DNA of 7,242 nucleotides from assembly GCA_030067055.1 (NCBI GenBank), contig JASJAL010000409.1, forward strand, positions 1-7,242, in the 5' to 3' direction. Position numbers and translations under genes: made by a program. Position 1 is the first letter of the stretch, and each line of letters starts with the position of its first letter. Below are positions 1 to 5,687 of this stretch, one piece after another. The notes below the pieces were generated by a model. The model was given only the letters and a program-made list of their open reading frames with translations, was not told the DNA's origin and did not search any database. The stretch comes from Kiloniellales bacterium (GTDB lineage: Bacteria; Pseudomonadota; Alphaproteobacteria; Kiloniellales; JAKSBE01).

Positions 1-1
1 C

Positions 2-847
2 GCCCGCGGGCGCGAGCGCCTGGTCCAAGCGCGCCAGGAGATCGCGACCTGCGCGATCTCGGGCGCGGTCGGGACCTTCGCCAACATCGACCCGCGGGTC
101 GAGGCCCACGTCGCGGAGAAGCTCGGCCTGGCGCCGGAGCCGGTCTCGACCCAGGTGATCCCCCGGGACCGGCACGCCCTGTTCTTCGCGGTCCTCGGCG
201 TCATCGCCAGCTCGGTCGAGAACCTGGCGACCGAGATCCGGCACCTGCAGCGCAGCGAGGTCCGCGAGGCCGAGGAGTATTTCGCCCCGGGCCAGAAGGG
301 CTCCTCGGCGATGCCCCACAAGCGCAACCCGATCCTGACCGAGAACCTGACCGGCCTGGCGCGCGTGGTCCGAGCGGCGGTGACGCCGGCCCTCGAGAAC
401 GTCGCCCTCTGGCACGAACGGGACATTTCCCACTCCTCGGTCGAGCGGGTCTTCGGACCCGATGCGACCATCGCGCTGGACTTCGCCCTCGCCCGCCTGT
501 CCGGGGTGATCGAAAAGCTGGTGGTCTATCCGGAAAACATGACCCGGAACCTGGAGATGCTGGGCGGCCTGGTGCACTCCCAACCGGTGCTCCTGGCCCT
601 GACTCAGGCCGGGATCAGCCGCGAGGAGGCTTATCGGATCGTCCAGGCCGCCGCGATGCGGGTCTGGAAGGGCGAGGGCCACCTCAAGGACCTCATCACC
701 GCCGATCCGGTGGTCGCGGAACGTCTGGAGCCGGCCGAGATCGAGGCCTGCTTCGACCTGTCCCGGCACCTTCGCCATGTCGATAAGATCTTCACCAGGG
801 TCTTCGGCAACGGCGTCGTGGCGGCCTCGAAACGCCGCGCTCCTTAG
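2..847 (+). CDS. purB: Adenylosuccinate lyase PurB, 3' part (5' end outside window)
   Basis: PurB is a cytosolic homotetrameric lyase of the fumarase/aspartase superfamily. It removes fumarate from SAICAR to give AICAR and from adenylosuccinate to give AMP. The frame is open from base 2 to a TAG at 845-847, giving 281 visible residues, roughly the C-terminal two thirds of a family member of about 430-435 residues. The visible part opens with the conserved stretch GAVGTFANIDPRVEAHV and then STQVIPRDRHA. The superfamily signature loop SSAMPHKRNP lies at visible residues 101-110; its serine is the presumed catalytic base. The C-terminal ADSL domain ends with LRHVDKIFTRVFG. The segment with the upstream catalytic histidine lies outside the window. 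The GTG at 155 is an internal valine codon (in QVIPRD), not a start. The gene converges on the zeta-subunit gene, with 51 bases between the two stops. Identification is secure. Confidence 0.96.
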   Translation, partial: ARGRERLVQARQEIATCAISGAVGTFANIDPRVEAHVAEKLGLAPEPVSTQVIPRDRHALFFAVLGVIASSVENLATEIRHLQRSEVREAEEYFAPGQKGSSAMPHKRNPILTENLTGLARVVRAAVTPALENVALWHERDISHSSVERVFGPDATIALDFALARLSGVIEKLVVYPENMTRNLEMLGGLVHSQPVLLALTQAGISREEAYRIVQAAAMRVWKGEGHLKDLITADPVVAERLEPAEIEACFDLSRHLRHVDKIFTRVFGNGVVAASKRRAP

Positions 848-853
848 AGCGGG

Positions 854-897
854 CCGGCGTCGCCGCCAAGGCCAATCCGGCCGCGGCGGACGGCCGG
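854..897. terminator. GC-rich hairpin between convergent purB and zeta genes
   Basis: The 51-base gap between the two convergent stop codons is almost entirely one imperfect stem-loop. The arm at 854-866 (CCGGCGTCGCCGC) pairs with 883-897 apart from two single-base bulges, G889 and G893. An inner GGCC/GGCC stem (870-873 with 879-882) closes a five-base loop. The position suits a two-way transcription stop for both genes. Neither side has a T-run, so it is not a canonical intrinsic terminator. It may only block read-through or protect 3' ends. Confidence 0.4.
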
Positions 898-898
898 G

Positions 899-1219
899 CT
901 ACTCGGACATGACCTGCTGCTTGGCCTCCAGGAGCAGCGCGTCCATCTGCTTGCGCAAGCGGTGCTCGGTCATTTCCTGGCCCTTCTCCTCGAGGTCGCC
1001 CAGGACCTTGCGCACCACATCGGCATCGCCCGGCTCCTCGAAGTCCGCGGCGACCACTTCCTTGGCGTAGGCCTCAGCGTCCGCACCTTCCAAGCCCATC
1101 AGCCCCGCCACCCAGATGCCGAGCAGCTTGTTTCGCCGGACCTCGACCTTGAACTGCAGCTCCTGGTCGTGCTTGTACTTGTCCTCGAAGGCCTTCTCTC
1201 GGTCGTTGAACGTGGTCAT
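899..1219 (-). CDS. F1F0-ATPase inhibitory zeta subunit (DUF1476 family)
   Basis: A 106-residue protein of the DUF1476 family, known from Paracoccus and Rhodobacter as the zeta subunit. It binds the F1 sector of ATP synthase and, through its N-terminal segment, blocks the ATP-hydrolysing direction. The family pattern is clear: an N-terminus MTTFNDREKAFEDKYKHD, the motif RRNKLLGIW at residues 28-36, AYAKEVVAADFEEPGD at about 50-65, then a C-terminal helical part ending EAKQQVMSE. There is no signal peptide or membrane segment, and the composition is charged and helical. The frame stays open upstream to 1276, but the ATG at 1219 matches the family N-terminus and has a Shine-Dalgarno AGGGAGAG (1235-1228) eight bases before it. 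The gene is commonly found beside purine genes in alphaproteobacteria. Here it lies downstream of argF on the same strand, 187 bases away, so separate transcription is likely. Confidence 0.9.
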   Translation of the reverse strand: MTTFNDREKAFEDKYKHDQELQFKVEVRRNKLLGIWVAGLMGLEGADAEAYAKEVVAADFEEPGDADVVRKVLGDLEEKGQEMTEHRLRKQMDALLLEAKQQVMSE

Positions 1220-1279
1220 TTCCGCCGCTCTCCCTGGATATTCCTGGAGCCAAGCCGATTCGCCGCCTGGCGCCATTCT

Positions 1280-1327
1280 ACCGGATATATAGCCGCTGTT
1301 TTCACTTATTTAAGGTGAAGGTCAAGG
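1280..1327 (-). promoter_or_regulatory. Possible promoter/operator region for the zeta-subunit gene
   Basis: This is the most AT-rich patch in an otherwise GC-rich neighbourhood. On the minus strand it contains TTGACC (1327-1322), TATATA (1291-1286 area) and TAGAAT (1282-1277), the last resembling a -10 box. None pairs with a convincing partner box at 16-18 bases, so the exact promoter cannot be assigned. An inverted repeat TTCAC/GTGAA (1301-1305 and 1315-1319, extendable by a G-T pair and one A-T pair) sits in the middle and could bind a regulator. Location upstream of the 1219 start is the main support. Confidence 0.3.
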
Positions 1328-1329
1328 CC

Positions 1330-1345
1330 CGAGGCGAAAGCCTCG
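1330..1345. repeat. Perfect 6-bp hairpin with GAAA loop between argF and the zeta gene
   Basis: CGAGGC (1330-1335), GAAA (1336-1339) and GCCTCG (1340-1345) form a perfect stem. Read on the plus strand it has a GNRA-type tetraloop; read on the minus strand, the direction of argF transcription, the loop is TTTC. A second GCCGC/GCGGC stem (1349-1353 with 1358-1362) adjoins it. It lies about 60 bases beyond the argF stop, where a terminator or 3'-end structure would sit. No T-run follows on the minus strand, so termination is only a guess. Confidence 0.35.
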
Positions 1346-1406
1346 CAAGCCGCAGGCGCGGCCGCCTTGATCTCGCGCAAGGCCGCTCCTCGACCGCCCC
1401 CTCTCC

Positions 1407-2453
1407 TTAGCCGGCCAAGGTGGCCACCATGATCGCCTTCATGGTGTGGAGCCGGTTCTCGGCTTGCTCGAAGACGATCGAGGCCTCGGATTCGAGGACC
1501 GGCTCGGTCACCTCCATGCCGTCGAGGCCGAAGTCCCGGTAGAGCCTCTCGCCCAGCTCGGTCTCCCGGTTGTGGATCGCCGGAAGGCAGTGCAGGAAGC
1601 GGGTCTTGGGATTGCCGGTCGCGGCCATGACCTCCGGGGTCACCTGATAGGGGCGCAGGGCATCGATCCGGGTCTTCCAGACCGAGGCGGGCTCGCCCAT
1701 CGAGACCCAGACGTCGGTGTAAATGAAGTCGGCCCCGACCAAGGCCGGAGCGAGGTCCTCGGTCAGGAGCAGGCTGCCGCCCGCCGCGGCCGCCACGGCC
1801 TGGCAGCTCTTGAAGAAATCCGGATCGGGCCAGCAGGCCCTGGGCGCCACCAGGCGCAGCTGAAGTCCCATCTTGGCCGCGCCCATGGCCAGTGAATTGC
1901 AGGTGTTGTTGCCGACATCCCCCAGATAGCAGCAGACGATCTCGTTGAAGGGTTTGTCGCAATGCTCCTGGATGGTCAGCAGATCAGCCAGGCTCTGGGT
2001 CGGATGGGCTTCGGTGGTAAGGGCATTCCAGACCGGCACGCCGGCATAGGCCGCAAGCTCCTCGACCACGGACTGACCGTGGCCGCGATAAGCGATGCCG
2101 TCGTACATGCGGCCCAGCACCCGAGCCGTGTCCTTCATGGATTCCTTGCCGCCCAGATGGGAGCCGGCACTGTCGAGGTAGGTGACCTGCGCACCCTGGT
2201 CGAAGGCCGCGACCTCGAGCGCCGCGCGGGTCCGGGTCGAGGACTTCTCGAAGATCAGCGCGATATTGCAGCCGAGCAGCCGGCGCTCCTCGCGGCGCTC
2301 CCGCTTCGCCGCCTTGAGCTTGACCGCCAGGTCGAGCAAGCTCTGGATCTCGGCCGAGGAGAAATCCTCCAACTTCAAGAAGCTGCGATCCTTCAGCGAA
2401 GCTGGATGGCTCGCCGCCCCGCCTCCAACGACCGGACCGCCTGTCTCGTGCAC
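1407..2453 (-). CDS. argF: Ornithine carbamoyltransferase (E. coli ArgF/ArgI-like long type)
   Basis: This cytosolic enzyme joins carbamoyl phosphate and ornithine to give citrulline in arginine synthesis, or runs in reverse in the catabolic deiminase pathway. All family motifs are present in the 348 residues: the carbamoyl-phosphate loop STRTR at 72-76, HPTQ at 150-153, the ornithine-binding loop DVWVSMGE at 247-254 and HCLP with the catalytic cysteine at 288-291. The segments [18 protein letters not shown] and the C-terminal [15 protein letters not shown] closely resemble the longer E. coli/ArcB-type subfamily, not the shorter type of about 305 residues. The start is GTG at 2453, preceded by a strong GGGAGGG (2464-2458); no other in-frame start lies before the conserved core. 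The first 18 or so residues are a Gly/Ala-rich extension with no visible domain. No arcA or arcC gene is nearby, so the direction of use is undecided. The gene diverges from the NRDE gene. Confidence 0.95.
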   Translation of the reverse strand: MHETGGPVVGGGAASHPASLKDRSFLKLEDFSSAEIQSLLDLAVKLKAAKRERREERRLLGCNIALIFEKSSTRTRAALEVAAFDQGAQVTYLDSAGSHLGGKESMKDTARVLGRMYDGIAYRGHGQSVVEELAAYAGVPVWNALTTEAHPTQSLADLLTIQEHCDKPFNEIVCCYLGDVGNNTCNSLAMGAAKMGLQLRLVAPRACWPDPDFFKSCQAVAAAAGGSLLLTEDLAPALVGADFIYTDVWVSMGEPASVWKTRIDALRPYQVTPEVMAATGNPKTRFLHCLPAIHNRETELGERLYRDFGLDGMEVTEPVLESEASIVFEQAENRLHTMKAIMVATLAG

Positions 2454-2494
2454 CTTACCCTCCCCTGCAACAATCGTTCAGATCAGCAGACTCC

Positions 2495-2534
2495 GGGTCG
2501 CGGGGTCAACCGCAGATCACGGCGCCCGCGACCC
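2495..2534. promoter_or_regulatory. Perfect 10-bp inverted repeat in the divergent argF/NRDE spacer
   Basis: GGGTCGCGGG (2495-2504) is repeated as its exact reverse complement CCCGCGACCC (2525-2534), with 20 bases between the arms and a small CCG/CGG pairing inside. It lies in the 93-base spacer between the argF GTG (2453) and the NRDE GTG (2547). On the argF strand a near-consensus -35 element TTGACC occupies 2509-2504, next to the left arm. That would place the arm between -35 and -10, a normal operator position, although no good -10 is seen. On the other strand the repeat would form a leader hairpin ending 12 bases before the NRDE start. A repressor site or an RNA leader hairpin are both possible. 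Confidence 0.45.
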
Positions 2535-2546
2535 TGGTAAATCACC

Positions 2547-3317
2547 GTGTGCACGCTCGTCCTGCTATTGCGACCCGAGCACCGCTGGCCCCTGATCCTC
2601 GGGGCCAACAGGGACGAGATGCGGGACAGGCCCTGGCGCGGGCCGGGCCGGCACTGGCCGGAGCGACCCGAAGCCGTGGCCGGGCTCGATCTGCTGGGCG
2701 GCGGCTCCTGGCTGGGGCTGAACAGGGAGACCGGCCTGATCGCGGCGATCCTCAACCGGCGCGGCAGCCTGGGCCCGCAGCCCGGCAAGCGGTCCCGCGG
2801 CGAGCTCGTCCTTCGGGCCCTGGCGGCGGAGTCCGCCCCGGCCGCCGCCGCGGCGCTGGCCGGGATCGCACCGGCCGACTACCGCAGCTTCAACCTGGTG
2901 GTCGCCGACCGCCAAGCGGCCGTCTGGCTGCGCCACCTCGGGCCGGAGGCCGCCCGGGGCCCGGAAGCCCATCCCCTGCCCGCCGGCCTGACCGTGCTGA
3001 CCGCCGGAGACCGTAACGACCCCTCCAGCCCCCGGATCCGGCGCTATCTGCCGCGCCTGGAGGCGGCACAGCCGCCGGACCCCGGCGCCGGCGACTGGGC
3101 CGCCTGGCAGGCGATCCTGGCGGACCGAGGGGAACCGGGCGGATCCGACCCCATGGCCGCGATGAACCTGGATCTGCCCAGCGGCTTCGGCACCGTGTCC
3201 AGCTCCTTGATCGCCCTGGGTGAGGACACGGCGGCCCAAGATACTGATATGCAATGGCTCTTCGCGGCAGGACGGCCGGATGAAGCCCCCTATCTGCCGG
3301 TCGATCTTCATGGTTAA
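2547..3317 (+). CDS. NRDE/TANGO2-family protein
   Basis: A 256-residue protein of the NRDE family (TANGO2-like, DUF833). It begins MCTLVLLLRP, has the naming motif NRDE at residues 21-24 in LILGANRDE, then GGGSWLGLN at 51-59, SRGELV at 83-88 and SFNLVVAD at 114-121, in the expected order. The family fold is related to N-terminal-nucleophile hydrolases, and Cys2 would become the N-terminal residue after Met removal. No enzymatic reaction is established for bacterial members. The animal homologue TANGO2 has been linked to heme trafficking and lipid metabolism, but transferring that role here would be inference. There is no signal peptide or membrane helix, so it is probably cytosolic. The GTG start is chosen because it puts Cys at position 2; the Shine-Dalgarno is weak (CTGG about 10 bases upstream). 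Length fits the family. It reads toward purC, 133 bases upstream of the preferred purC start, with no convincing terminator between. Confidence 0.88.
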   Translation: MCTLVLLLRPEHRWPLILGANRDEMRDRPWRGPGRHWPERPEAVAGLDLLGGGSWLGLNRETGLIAAILNRRGSLGPQPGKRSRGELVLRALAAESAPAAAAALAGIAPADYRSFNLVVADRQAAVWLRHLGPEAARGPEAHPLPAGLTVLTAGDRNDPSSPRIRRYLPRLEAAQPPDPGAGDWAAWQAILADRGEPGGSDPMAAMNLDLPSGFGTVSSSLIALGEDTAAQDTDMQWLFAAGRPDEAPYLPVDLHG

Positions 3318-3332
3318 CGGCGCTTCATGACG

Positions 3333-3361
3333 TTGTTTTGGGGGACCGCAACTGCTATATC
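3333..3361 (+). promoter_or_regulatory. Candidate promoter for purC
   Basis: TTGTTT (3333-3338) and TATATC (3356-3361) are separated by 17 bases and resemble sigma-70-type -35 and -10 boxes. They fall in a short AT-rich patch just after the NRDE stop. Transcription would begin near 3368, leaving a leader of about 80 bases to the preferred purC ATG. A small CTTCGG tetraloop hairpin (GGGC/GTCC, 3363-3374) lies at the predicted start of the transcript. No known purine riboswitch or PurR box was recognised. Confidence 0.45.
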
Positions 3362-3450
3362 AGGGCTTCGGTCCGGCGCTGGCCGGGCCCATCGCAAGGC
3401 CTACTAAGCCTATGAAAAAAGGTGATTTTGGCCGCAATCGGGTGACAGGA

Positions 3451-4212
3451 ATGCGACGTAAGCGGATCTACGAGGGCAAGGCGAAGGTACTCTTCGAAGG
3501 CCCCGAACCCGGGACTGTCGTCCAGTATTTCAAGGACGACGCGACGGCGTTCAACAACCAGAAGCAGGGCGTCATCACCGGCAAGGGCGTCCTCAACAAC
3601 CGGATCTCGGAGTACTTCATGGTGCGGCTGTCGGAGGTGGGCATACCGACTCACTTCATGCGCCGCCTGAACATGCGTGAGCAGTTGGTCCGCGAGGTCG
3701 AGATCATCCCGCTCGAGGTGGTGGTCCGCAACATCGCGGCCGGGTCCTTCGCCCAGCGCTTCAAGATGGAAGAGGGAGCGCCCCTGCCCCGCTCCATCGT
3801 CGAGTATTACCTGAAGTCCGACGACCTGGGCGACCCCCTGGTCACCGAGGAGCACATCACCGCCTTCGGCTGGGCGTCGACCCAGGACCTCGACGATATG
3901 CTGCAGCTGTCGCTCAGGGTGAACGATTTCCTTTCCGGTCTGCTGATGGGCGTCGGCCTTCGGCTGGTCGACTTCAAGCTGGAGTTCGGCCGGCTCTGGG
4001 AGAACGAGGAGATGCGGATCATCCTCGCCGACGAGATCAGCCCGGACTCCTGCCGGCTCTGGGACACCAAGACAAACGAGAAGCTGGACAAGGACCGCTT
4101 CCGCCGCGACCTCGGCCAGGTCGCCGAGGCCTACCAGGAAGTCGCCCGCCGCCTCGGCGTGCTGCCCGAGGCCGGCCCGATCGACATCAAGGGCCCCCGC
4201 GTGATGCAATAG
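3451..4212 (+). CDS. purC: SAICAR synthetase PurC
   Basis: PurC is a cytosolic enzyme that condenses CAIR with aspartate using ATP to form SAICAR. Both family signatures are present: [14 protein letters not shown] at residues 86-99 and LVDFKLEFG at 172-180. So are the nucleotide-binding start [12 protein letters not shown] (6-17) and the [14 protein letters not shown] segment (192-205). From the ATG at 3451 the protein has 253 residues, the usual length for alphaproteobacterial PurC, with its typical [12 protein letters not shown] opening. The frame extends upstream to an ATG at 3412 (13 more residues, [13 protein letters not shown]) and includes a GTG at 3442. Ribosome binding evidence is ambiguous: AGGA directly abuts the 3451 ATG, and an AAAGGTGA-like element at 3418-3425 would serve a later start better than 3412. 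Homology decides for 3451. The stop TAG at 4210-4212 is followed by a strong hairpin. Confidence 0.96.
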   Translation: MRRKRIYEGKAKVLFEGPEPGTVVQYFKDDATAFNNQKQGVITGKGVLNNRISEYFMVRLSEVGIPTHFMRRLNMREQLVREVEIIPLEVVVRNIAAGSFAQRFKMEEGAPLPRSIVEYYLKSDDLGDPLVTEEHITAFGWASTQDLDDMLQLSLRVNDFLSGLLMGVGLRLVDFKLEFGRLWENEEMRIILADEISPDSCRLWDTKTNEKLDKDRFRRDLGQVAEAYQEVARRLGVLPEAGPIDIKGPRVMQ

Positions 4213-4228
4213 CCGAGCCCGAACAGGT

Positions 4229-4270
4229 ATTGCTTCAGGGCGGCACCCGCCGGGTGCCGCCCTTTGCAAT
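4229..4270 (+). terminator. Stem-loop terminator after purC
   Basis: AGGGCGGCACCC (4237-4248) pairs perfectly over 12 bp with GGGTGCCGCCCT (4252-4263) around a three-base GCC loop. Beyond a small internal loop, ATTGC (4229-4233) pairs with GCAAT (4266-4270), so the whole 42-base element can fold. It starts 17 bases after the purC stop. The T-run is only TTT (4263-4265), which is short for an intrinsic terminator, so partial termination or 3'-end protection of purC mRNA is equally possible. It separates purC from the following genes. Confidence 0.65.
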
Positions 4271-4299
4271 TGGCCGGCGCCTCGCACCCTCCCTAGACT
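4271..4299 (+). promoter_or_regulatory. Weak candidate promoter for the 4345 ORF
   Basis: After the purC terminator, TTGGCC (4270-4275) and TAGACT (4294-4299) are spaced 18 bases apart and could be -35 and -10 boxes; the first overlaps the end of the terminator by one base. A small AGACT/AGTCT inverted repeat (4295-4299 and 4304-4308) coincides with the proposed -10 and start region. The boxes are poor matches. The argument rests mostly on the strong terminator just upstream, which implies a new promoter. Confidence 0.3.
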
Positions 4300-4344
4300 G
4301 ACGAGTCTCGGACCACGCGCTCCGAACTGCGGCGGGAGGGCCCC

Positions 4345-4881
4345 ATGGCGACGACGACCTGGCTCCGAGGTGCGACCTCCGACGGCATCCCGCGGCGCGC
4401 TGCAATCGTCGCCCTGGTCGTCGGCCCGGTTCTCACGGCCATCAACCAGTTCGAGGCCCTGGTCGGCGACCAGCCCCTGGTCTGGTGGAAGGTCGCGCTG
4501 ACCTTCGTCGTGCCCTACGTGGTCGCCACGATCGGCGCCCTGGGAACGAAATCGGCGACTTCGGACGGTGCCGCTGCTTGTCAGTCCCAGGCCCCAGGGC
4601 TAGTCTCCACGCGCGAATCCGGCGATGGAGATTGCCCCTTGAAAGCCAGAGTTCACGTCACGCTGAAGGCCGGCGTTCTGGACCCTCAGGGCAAGGCCAT
4701 CCACACCGCGCTCGGCACCCTGGGCTTCGGCTCGGTGACCGGCGTGCGCCAGGGCAAGTTCCTAGAGATCGAGCTGACCGAAAGCGATCCCGAGCGGGCC
4801 CGGCGCGAGGTCGAGGCCATGTGCGAGAAGCTGCTCGCTAACACGGTGATCGAGAACTACTCGGTCGAACTGGACGTTTAG
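4345..4881 (+). CDS. purS: Composite ORF: NrtS-like two-helix membrane domain in frame with PurS
   Basis: One uninterrupted frame of 178 codons. Residues 1-69 form a small membrane module: [20 protein letters not shown] (17-36) and [20 protein letters not shown] (47-66) are two hydrophobic helices with the INQ and WK..LT..VPY pattern I associate with the NrtS nitrate/nitrite transporter family. Residues 70-98 are a hydrophilic, low-complexity linker. Residues 99-178 are a complete PurS domain ([20 protein letters not shown] to [16 protein letters not shown]). PurS bridges PurQ and PurL in FGAM synthase. The ATG at 4345 has an excellent GGGAGGG four bases upstream, so the membrane part is probably translated. 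Arginines before helix 1 and a lysine after helix 2 predict both ends inside, leaving PurS in the cytoplasm. Eleven of the 29 linker codons end in A or T, against about five of 35 in each flank (hand count), so the linker looks weakly selected. Alternatives: two abutting genes lacking a stop, or a sequence indel (a TAG lies in another frame at 4601). Confidence 0.72.
   Translation: MATTTWLRGATSDGIPRRAAIVALVVGPVLTAINQFEALVGDQPLVWWKVALTFVVPYVVATIGALGTKSATSDGAAACQSQAPGLVSTRESGDGDCPLKARVHVTLKAGVLDPQGKAIHTALGTLGFGSVTGVRQGKFLEIELTESDPERARREVEAMCEKLLANTVIENYSVELDV
4639..4881 (+). CDS. purS: FGAM synthase subunit PurS from internal TTG start (alternative to the fused form)
   Basis: Read alone from TTG 4639 this gives an 80-residue PurS, the family's normal length, beginning [21 protein letters not shown] exactly where standalone alphaproteobacterial PurS proteins begin. 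A GGAG (4627-4630) lies eight bases upstream, a normal Shine-Dalgarno distance. PurS is a small beta-alpha protein that dimerises and carries ammonia transfer between PurQ and PurL; small-type PurL enzymes need it. The gene lies upstream of purQ with a 116-base gap. TTG is a weak start, so free PurS may be made together with, or instead of, the 178-residue form. The PurS identity is certain; only which start is used is open. Confidence 0.75.
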   Translation: MKARVHVTLKAGVLDPQGKAIHTALGTLGFGSVTGVRQGKFLEIELTESDPERARREVEAMCEKLLANTVIENYSVELDV

Positions 4882-4997
4882 GGCTTGGTTCTCTCGACGG
4901 CGCGATATCTCTGCTGGCGGAGCGAAGGCGCGTCGCCCGTCGGCCCGGACGGTTCTGTGTTCGACGACCCCGACACCTTCAGGAGACAGAGGCCCCG

Positions 4998-5683
4998 ATG
5001 AAAGCCGCGGTGATCGTCTTTCCGGGTTCGAACTGCGACCGCGACGTCAAGGTCGCCCTCACCCAGTCGATGGGGCGCGAGCCCATCATGGTCTGGCACA
5101 AAGACGCCGATTTCGAGCCGGTCGACCTGATGGTCCTGCCCGGCGGCTTCTCCTACGGCGACTACCTGCGCTGCGGTGCCATGGCCGCGCACTCTCCGGT
5201 CATGACCGAGGTTGTGCGCCGGGCGCGCGACGGGGTGCCGACCCTGGGGATCTGCAACGGCTTCCAGGTCCTGACCGAGGCCGGTCTGCTGCCGGGCGTG
5301 CTGATGCGCAATGCCGAGCTCAGGTTCGTCTGCCGCGACGTCCTGATCCGGGTCGAAACCAGCCAGAGCCTCTTCACCGCGCGCTACGAGACCGGACAGG
5401 TCCTGCGCATCCCGGTCGCCCACCACGACGGTAACTACGAGGCCGACCCGGACACCTTCGAGCGGCTCGAGGACCGGGAGCAGATCGCCTTCCGCTACTG
5501 CGAGCGCGACGGCACACCGAGCGCGGCGGCTAACCCCAACGGCTCCATGGCCAACATCGCCGGGGTCTACAACGAGGCCAAGACCGTGCTGGGGCTGATG
5601 CCCCATCCGGAGCGGCTCTCGGATCCGCAGCTCGGCGGCAACGACGGCCGGCCGATGTTCGACGGCCTGGTGGAGGCGCTGTC

Positions 5684-5687
<4 letters not shown>
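4998..5687 (+). CDS. purQ: FGAM synthase glutaminase subunit PurQ
   Basis: PurQ is a class I (triad) glutamine amidotransferase. It hydrolyses glutamine and feeds ammonia to PurL for conversion of FGAR to FGAM. All 229 residues match the family in length and order: [15 protein letters not shown] (2-16), [17 protein letters not shown] (47-63), the nucleophile elbow GICNGFQ with Cys86, and MPHPER giving His203 and Glu205 of the catalytic triad. It is a cytosolic protein. The ATG at 4998 is preceded by AGAGG (4988-4992) at five bases and AGGAG (4981-4985) further up. The stop overlaps the purL start by four bases (GTGA, 5684-5687), so the two subunits are translationally coupled. The separate PurQ, together with PurS, marks the three-subunit enzyme, not the large single-chain PurL of E. 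coli. A 5-bp hairpin (4937-4941 with 4948-4952) lies in the leader gap; no regulatory role can be shown. Confidence 0.97.
5672..5676 (+). promoter_or_regulatory. Ribosome binding site for purL, inside purQ
   Basis: GGAGG lies seven bases before the GTG at 5684, an ideal distance, within the last purQ codons. It decides the purL start in favour of the GTG over the in-frame ATG at 5702, which has no comparable site upstream. Confidence 0.8.

Noticed and set aside
1306..1962. Minus-strand open frame overlapping argF and ending ALREIKAAAPAACEAFASGLDLHLK in the spacer
   Set aside because: Most of it is the argF gene read in another frame. The tail beyond the argF stop looks vaguely protein-like but has no start or ribosome binding site of its own.
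2565..3311. 248-codon minus-strand frame opposite the NRDE gene
   Set aside because: Antisense to a gene with clear NRDE motifs; low-complexity Gly/Arg/Pro composition.
3318..3411. Purine riboswitch or PurR box upstream of purC
   Set aside because: No conserved riboswitch core or PurR palindrome was recognised, only a candidate promoter and very short hairpins.
3355..4287. 310-codon minus-strand open frame opposite purC
   Set aside because: It is fully antisense to purC and has no family features. The length is explained by high GC content lowering stop frequency.
4882..4997. Possible promoter or leader peptide in the purS-purQ gap
   Set aside because: TTGGTT at 4885 has no properly spaced -10 box, the hairpins are only 4-5 bp, and no short frame with a ribosome binding site was seen. 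The gap is most likely an untranslated intercistronic stretch.
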